Shown one piece after another: positions 7,236 through 8,374 of a DNA stretch of 8,374 nt. Made by a program: the position numbers and the translations under genes. The DNA is from Eubacterium sp. Lineage in GTDB: Bacteria > Bacillota > Clostridia > Lachnospirales > Lachnospiraceae. Position 1 is the first letter of the stretch, and every line of letters begins with the position of its first letter. The DNA lies in assembly GCA_020844525.1 (NCBI GenBank), contig JAJGAH010000088.1, positions 1-8,374 on the forward strand, written 5' to 3'. Under the pieces are notes generated by a model that saw nothing but the letters and a program-made list of their open reading frames with translations, was not told the DNA's origin and did not search any database.

Positions 7236-7844
7236 TTGACAGGTGATGAACGCCGCCAGGAAATATTAAAAATACTGAAGAACAGCAGCCGGCAGGTTTC
7301 CGGAGGAACACTCGCAAAAAAGTTTTCGGTAAGCAGGCAGGTAATTGTTCAGGATATTGCACTTCTGAGAGCGGAGGGGATTCCGATCCTTTCTGCGGCC
7401 CGCGGATATGTACTGACACCTTCAGGCCAGGAAGCATTCAGCCGTGTATATAAAGTCCAGCACACGCCGGAACAGGCATGTGATGAGATGAATCTGATCG
7501 TGGACTGCGGAGGACGGATTGAGGATGTCTTTGTATATCATCGGGTGTATGGGATTATCCGGGCCCCCATGAACATCCGTTCCAGGCTTGACGTGAAACG
7601 GTACCAGGAAGAAATTTCCAGCGGCAAGAGCTCTCCGCTGTCCAATATTACCGATGGATATCACTACCATACAGTGACAGCAGACAAGGAACATACACTG
7701 GATATCATTCAGGATGAGCTTGCTGCGCACGGATTTCTTGCGCGTCTGCAGGATTATGAACCCGTGAATTTCTGGGCAAAATCAAATGCAGAAAAAGCAA
7801 ATGCCGCGGATACGAAGGCTTCAAATGGCGGAGATACACAATAA
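7236..7844 (+). CDS. niaR: NiaR-type niacin-responsive transcriptional repressor (HTH_11 plus 3H domain)
   Basis: A 202-residue cytoplasmic repressor. An N-terminal helix-turn-helix (about residues 4-60; LAKKFSVSRQVIVQDIALLR is the recognition unit) is followed by a 3H domain (about 75-171). His76, Glu84, His143 and His145 match in spacing the metal-binding set described for the Thermotoga maritima homologue TM1602. NiaR proteins bind nicotinic acid and repress NAD-precursor uptake or synthesis genes. The start is TTG at 7236, with AGGTGAG (7224-7230) 5 bases upstream; no in-frame ATG precedes it. A polar tail of about 25 residues after VNFW, rich in Ala, Asn, Lys and Asp, extends beyond the typical family end. 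No niacin transporter or nad gene lies in this window, so its targets are elsewhere unless the divergent DUF1275 operon is one. Confidence 0.88.
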   Translation: MTGDERRQEILKILKNSSRQVSGGTLAKKFSVSRQVIVQDIALLRAEGIPILSAARGYVLTPSGQEAFSRVYKVQHTPEQACDEMNLIVDCGGRIEDVFVYHRVYGIIRAPMNIRSRLDVKRYQEEISSGKSSPLSNITDGYHYHTVTADKEHTLDIIQDELAAHGFLARLQDYEPVNFWAKSNAEKANAADTKASNGGDTQ

Positions 7845-7870
7845 ATACGTGAAATGACCTGTATTTCATA

Positions 7871-7920
7871 TTTTATACAATGCAGGATTATTGCATTTTA
7901 TACATAGCAGGGTTATTGCA
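7871..7920. repeat. Two head-to-tail 25-base direct repeats downstream of niaR
   Basis: Copies at 7871-7895 and 7896-7920 are exactly adjacent and identical at 22 of 25 positions (differences at repeat positions 10, 11 and 17). Each runs from TTTTATACA through GCAGG to TTATTGCA. A degenerate third start, TTTTACATTG, follows at 7925-7934. The first copy also contains a perfect six-base inverted repeat, AATGCA/TGCATT (7879-7897). The pair lies 27 bases after the niaR stop and about 200 bases before the phosphodiesterase gene. Confidence 0.8.
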
Positions 7921-7961
7921 GGAATTTTACATTGTAATCAGATGGAGTTTATTTAGAAATA

Positions 7962-7991
7962 TTGATACGGCTGGATGTTCTGGGTTACAAT
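7962..7991 (+). promoter_or_regulatory. Promoter-like site upstream of the phosphodiesterase gene
   Basis: TTGATA (7962-7967, 5 of 6 consensus) and TACAAT (7986-7991, 5 of 6) are separated by 18 bases, one of the better promoter matches in the window. Transcription would start near 7998, at the foot of the terminator hairpin at 8000-8034, leaving a leader of about 120 bases before the phosphodiesterase start. Confidence 0.5.
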
Positions 7992-7999
7992 AGTGAGAA

Positions 8000-8034
8000 C
8001 TGCGGTATCTGTCTGTATTATACCGCGGCTTTTT
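8000..8034 (+). terminator. Intrinsic terminator (niaR transcript, or attenuator of the phosphodiesterase leader)
   Basis: GCGGTAT (8002-8008) pairs perfectly with ATACCGC (8020-8026), extended by C-G and T-G pairs to nine base pairs with an 11-base loop. Five T residues follow one base after the stem (8030-8034). It lies 155 bases after the niaR stop and 88 bases before the next gene. Confidence 0.75.
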
Positions 8035-8122
8035 ATATGACATACAGCTGGTGCGCACAATTGCAGAGGCAGCCAGATGGGACATCCTGTGAACAGATCT
8101 GCAAAGAAAATGGAGGATTATG

Positions 8123-8374
8123 ATGCATTCACCTTATGTATGGGCACACAGAGGGGCAAGTGGATATGCGCCAGAGAACACGCTGGAGGCTTTTCAGCTT
8201 GCAGCAGATATAGGAGCGGACGGCGTAGAGCTCGATGTACAGCTGACAAGGGACAATCAGATTGTGGTCTGCCACGATGAAACCATCGACCGCACTTCCA
8301 ACAGAAAAGGGTGGGTAAAGGATTTCACGCTGGAAGAGCTGAAGAATATGAATTTCGATAATGGCAATAAAGCC
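8123..8374 (+). CDS. Glycerophosphodiester phosphodiesterase, N-terminal part (3' end outside window)
   Basis: The frame is open from ATG 8123 to the last base, giving 84 residues. The N-terminal half of the GDPD catalytic barrel is clear: AHRGASGYAPENT (residues 8-20, with catalytic His9 and metal ligand Glu18), GADGVELDVQLTRD (31-44, with metal ligands Glu36 and Asp38) and CHDETIDRT (50-58, with catalytic His51). There is no signal peptide, so it is likely the cytoplasmic UgpQ-like type. The enzyme hydrolyses glycerophosphodiesters such as glycerophosphocholine to glycerol-3-phosphate plus an alcohol, for phospholipid turnover. GGAGG at 8112-8116 is 6 bases from the ATG at 8123 and only 3 from the adjacent in-frame ATG at 8120, so 8123 is preferred. 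The gene lies in the same direction as niaR, behind a terminator. Confidence 0.92.
   Translation, partial: MHSPYVWAHRGASGYAPENTLEAFQLAADIGADGVELDVQLTRDNQIVVCHDETIDRTSNRKGWVKDFTLEELKNMNFDNGNKA

Noticed and set aside
7060..7437. 125-codon open frame on the minus strand overlapping the niaR start
   Set aside because: It runs antisense through the conserved helix-turn-helix of niaR, and its translation shows no recognisable domain. It is a shadow frame.
7871..7920. Possible CRISPR array
   Set aside because: The two 25-base repeats are directly adjacent with no spacer, and no cas gene is nearby.
8077..8280. 67-codon plus-strand frame overlapping the start of the phosphodiesterase gene
   Set aside because: The frame that encodes AHRG, ENT, ELD and CHDE motifs starts at 8123. 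This one is a shadow in another frame.

Overview
The window looks like an ordinary chromosomal segment of a gut-type Firmicute of class Clostridia, plausibly Lachnospiraceae. This placement is inference. It rests on mid-range base composition, strong GGAGG-type ribosome binding sites, repeated TTG starts, a 3H-domain NiaR repressor and a PgcA-type sugar-phosphate mutase. No rRNA, tRNA, CRISPR array, insertion sequence, phage gene or defence system is visible.

Layout. Positions 1-955 (+) hold the 3' end of a large membrane-protein gene that enters from the left. It converges, with 13 bases between stop codons, on an Lrp/AsnC-family regulator (969-1427, -). That regulator is transcribed divergently from a MATE-family exporter (1569-2918, +). 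The 141-base gap between them carries good promoters in both directions, and a large inverted repeat overlaps both. An intrinsic terminator follows the MATE gene. Next is a complete phosphoglucomutase/phosphomannomutase gene (3046-4722, +). It converges on a two-gene leftward operon: a DUF1275 (YoaK-like) membrane protein (6148-6951, -) followed by a second, distinct MATE transporter (4750-6111, -). A divergent 284-base spacer rich in small hairpins leads to niaR (7236-7844, +), a niacin-responsive repressor. After niaR come a tandem pair of 25-base repeats, a promoter-like site lying directly against a terminator hairpin, and the 5' end of a glycerophosphodiester phosphodiesterase gene (8123 to the window end, +).

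How the parts may work together. The clearest regulatory unit is the Lrp-like protein with the divergent MATE exporter: the shared dyad suggests the regulator controls itself and the exporter, a small local export module sensing an unknown ligand. The DUF1275-MATE pair is a second probable transport operon. The mutase, NiaR and the phosphodiesterase are housekeeping functions (glucose-1-phosphate/envelope sugar supply, NAD-precursor control, phospholipid head-group salvage) with no obvious link to each other. I found no strong case for a wholly new biological system; the points worth following are in the intergenic DNA and the start-codon choices.
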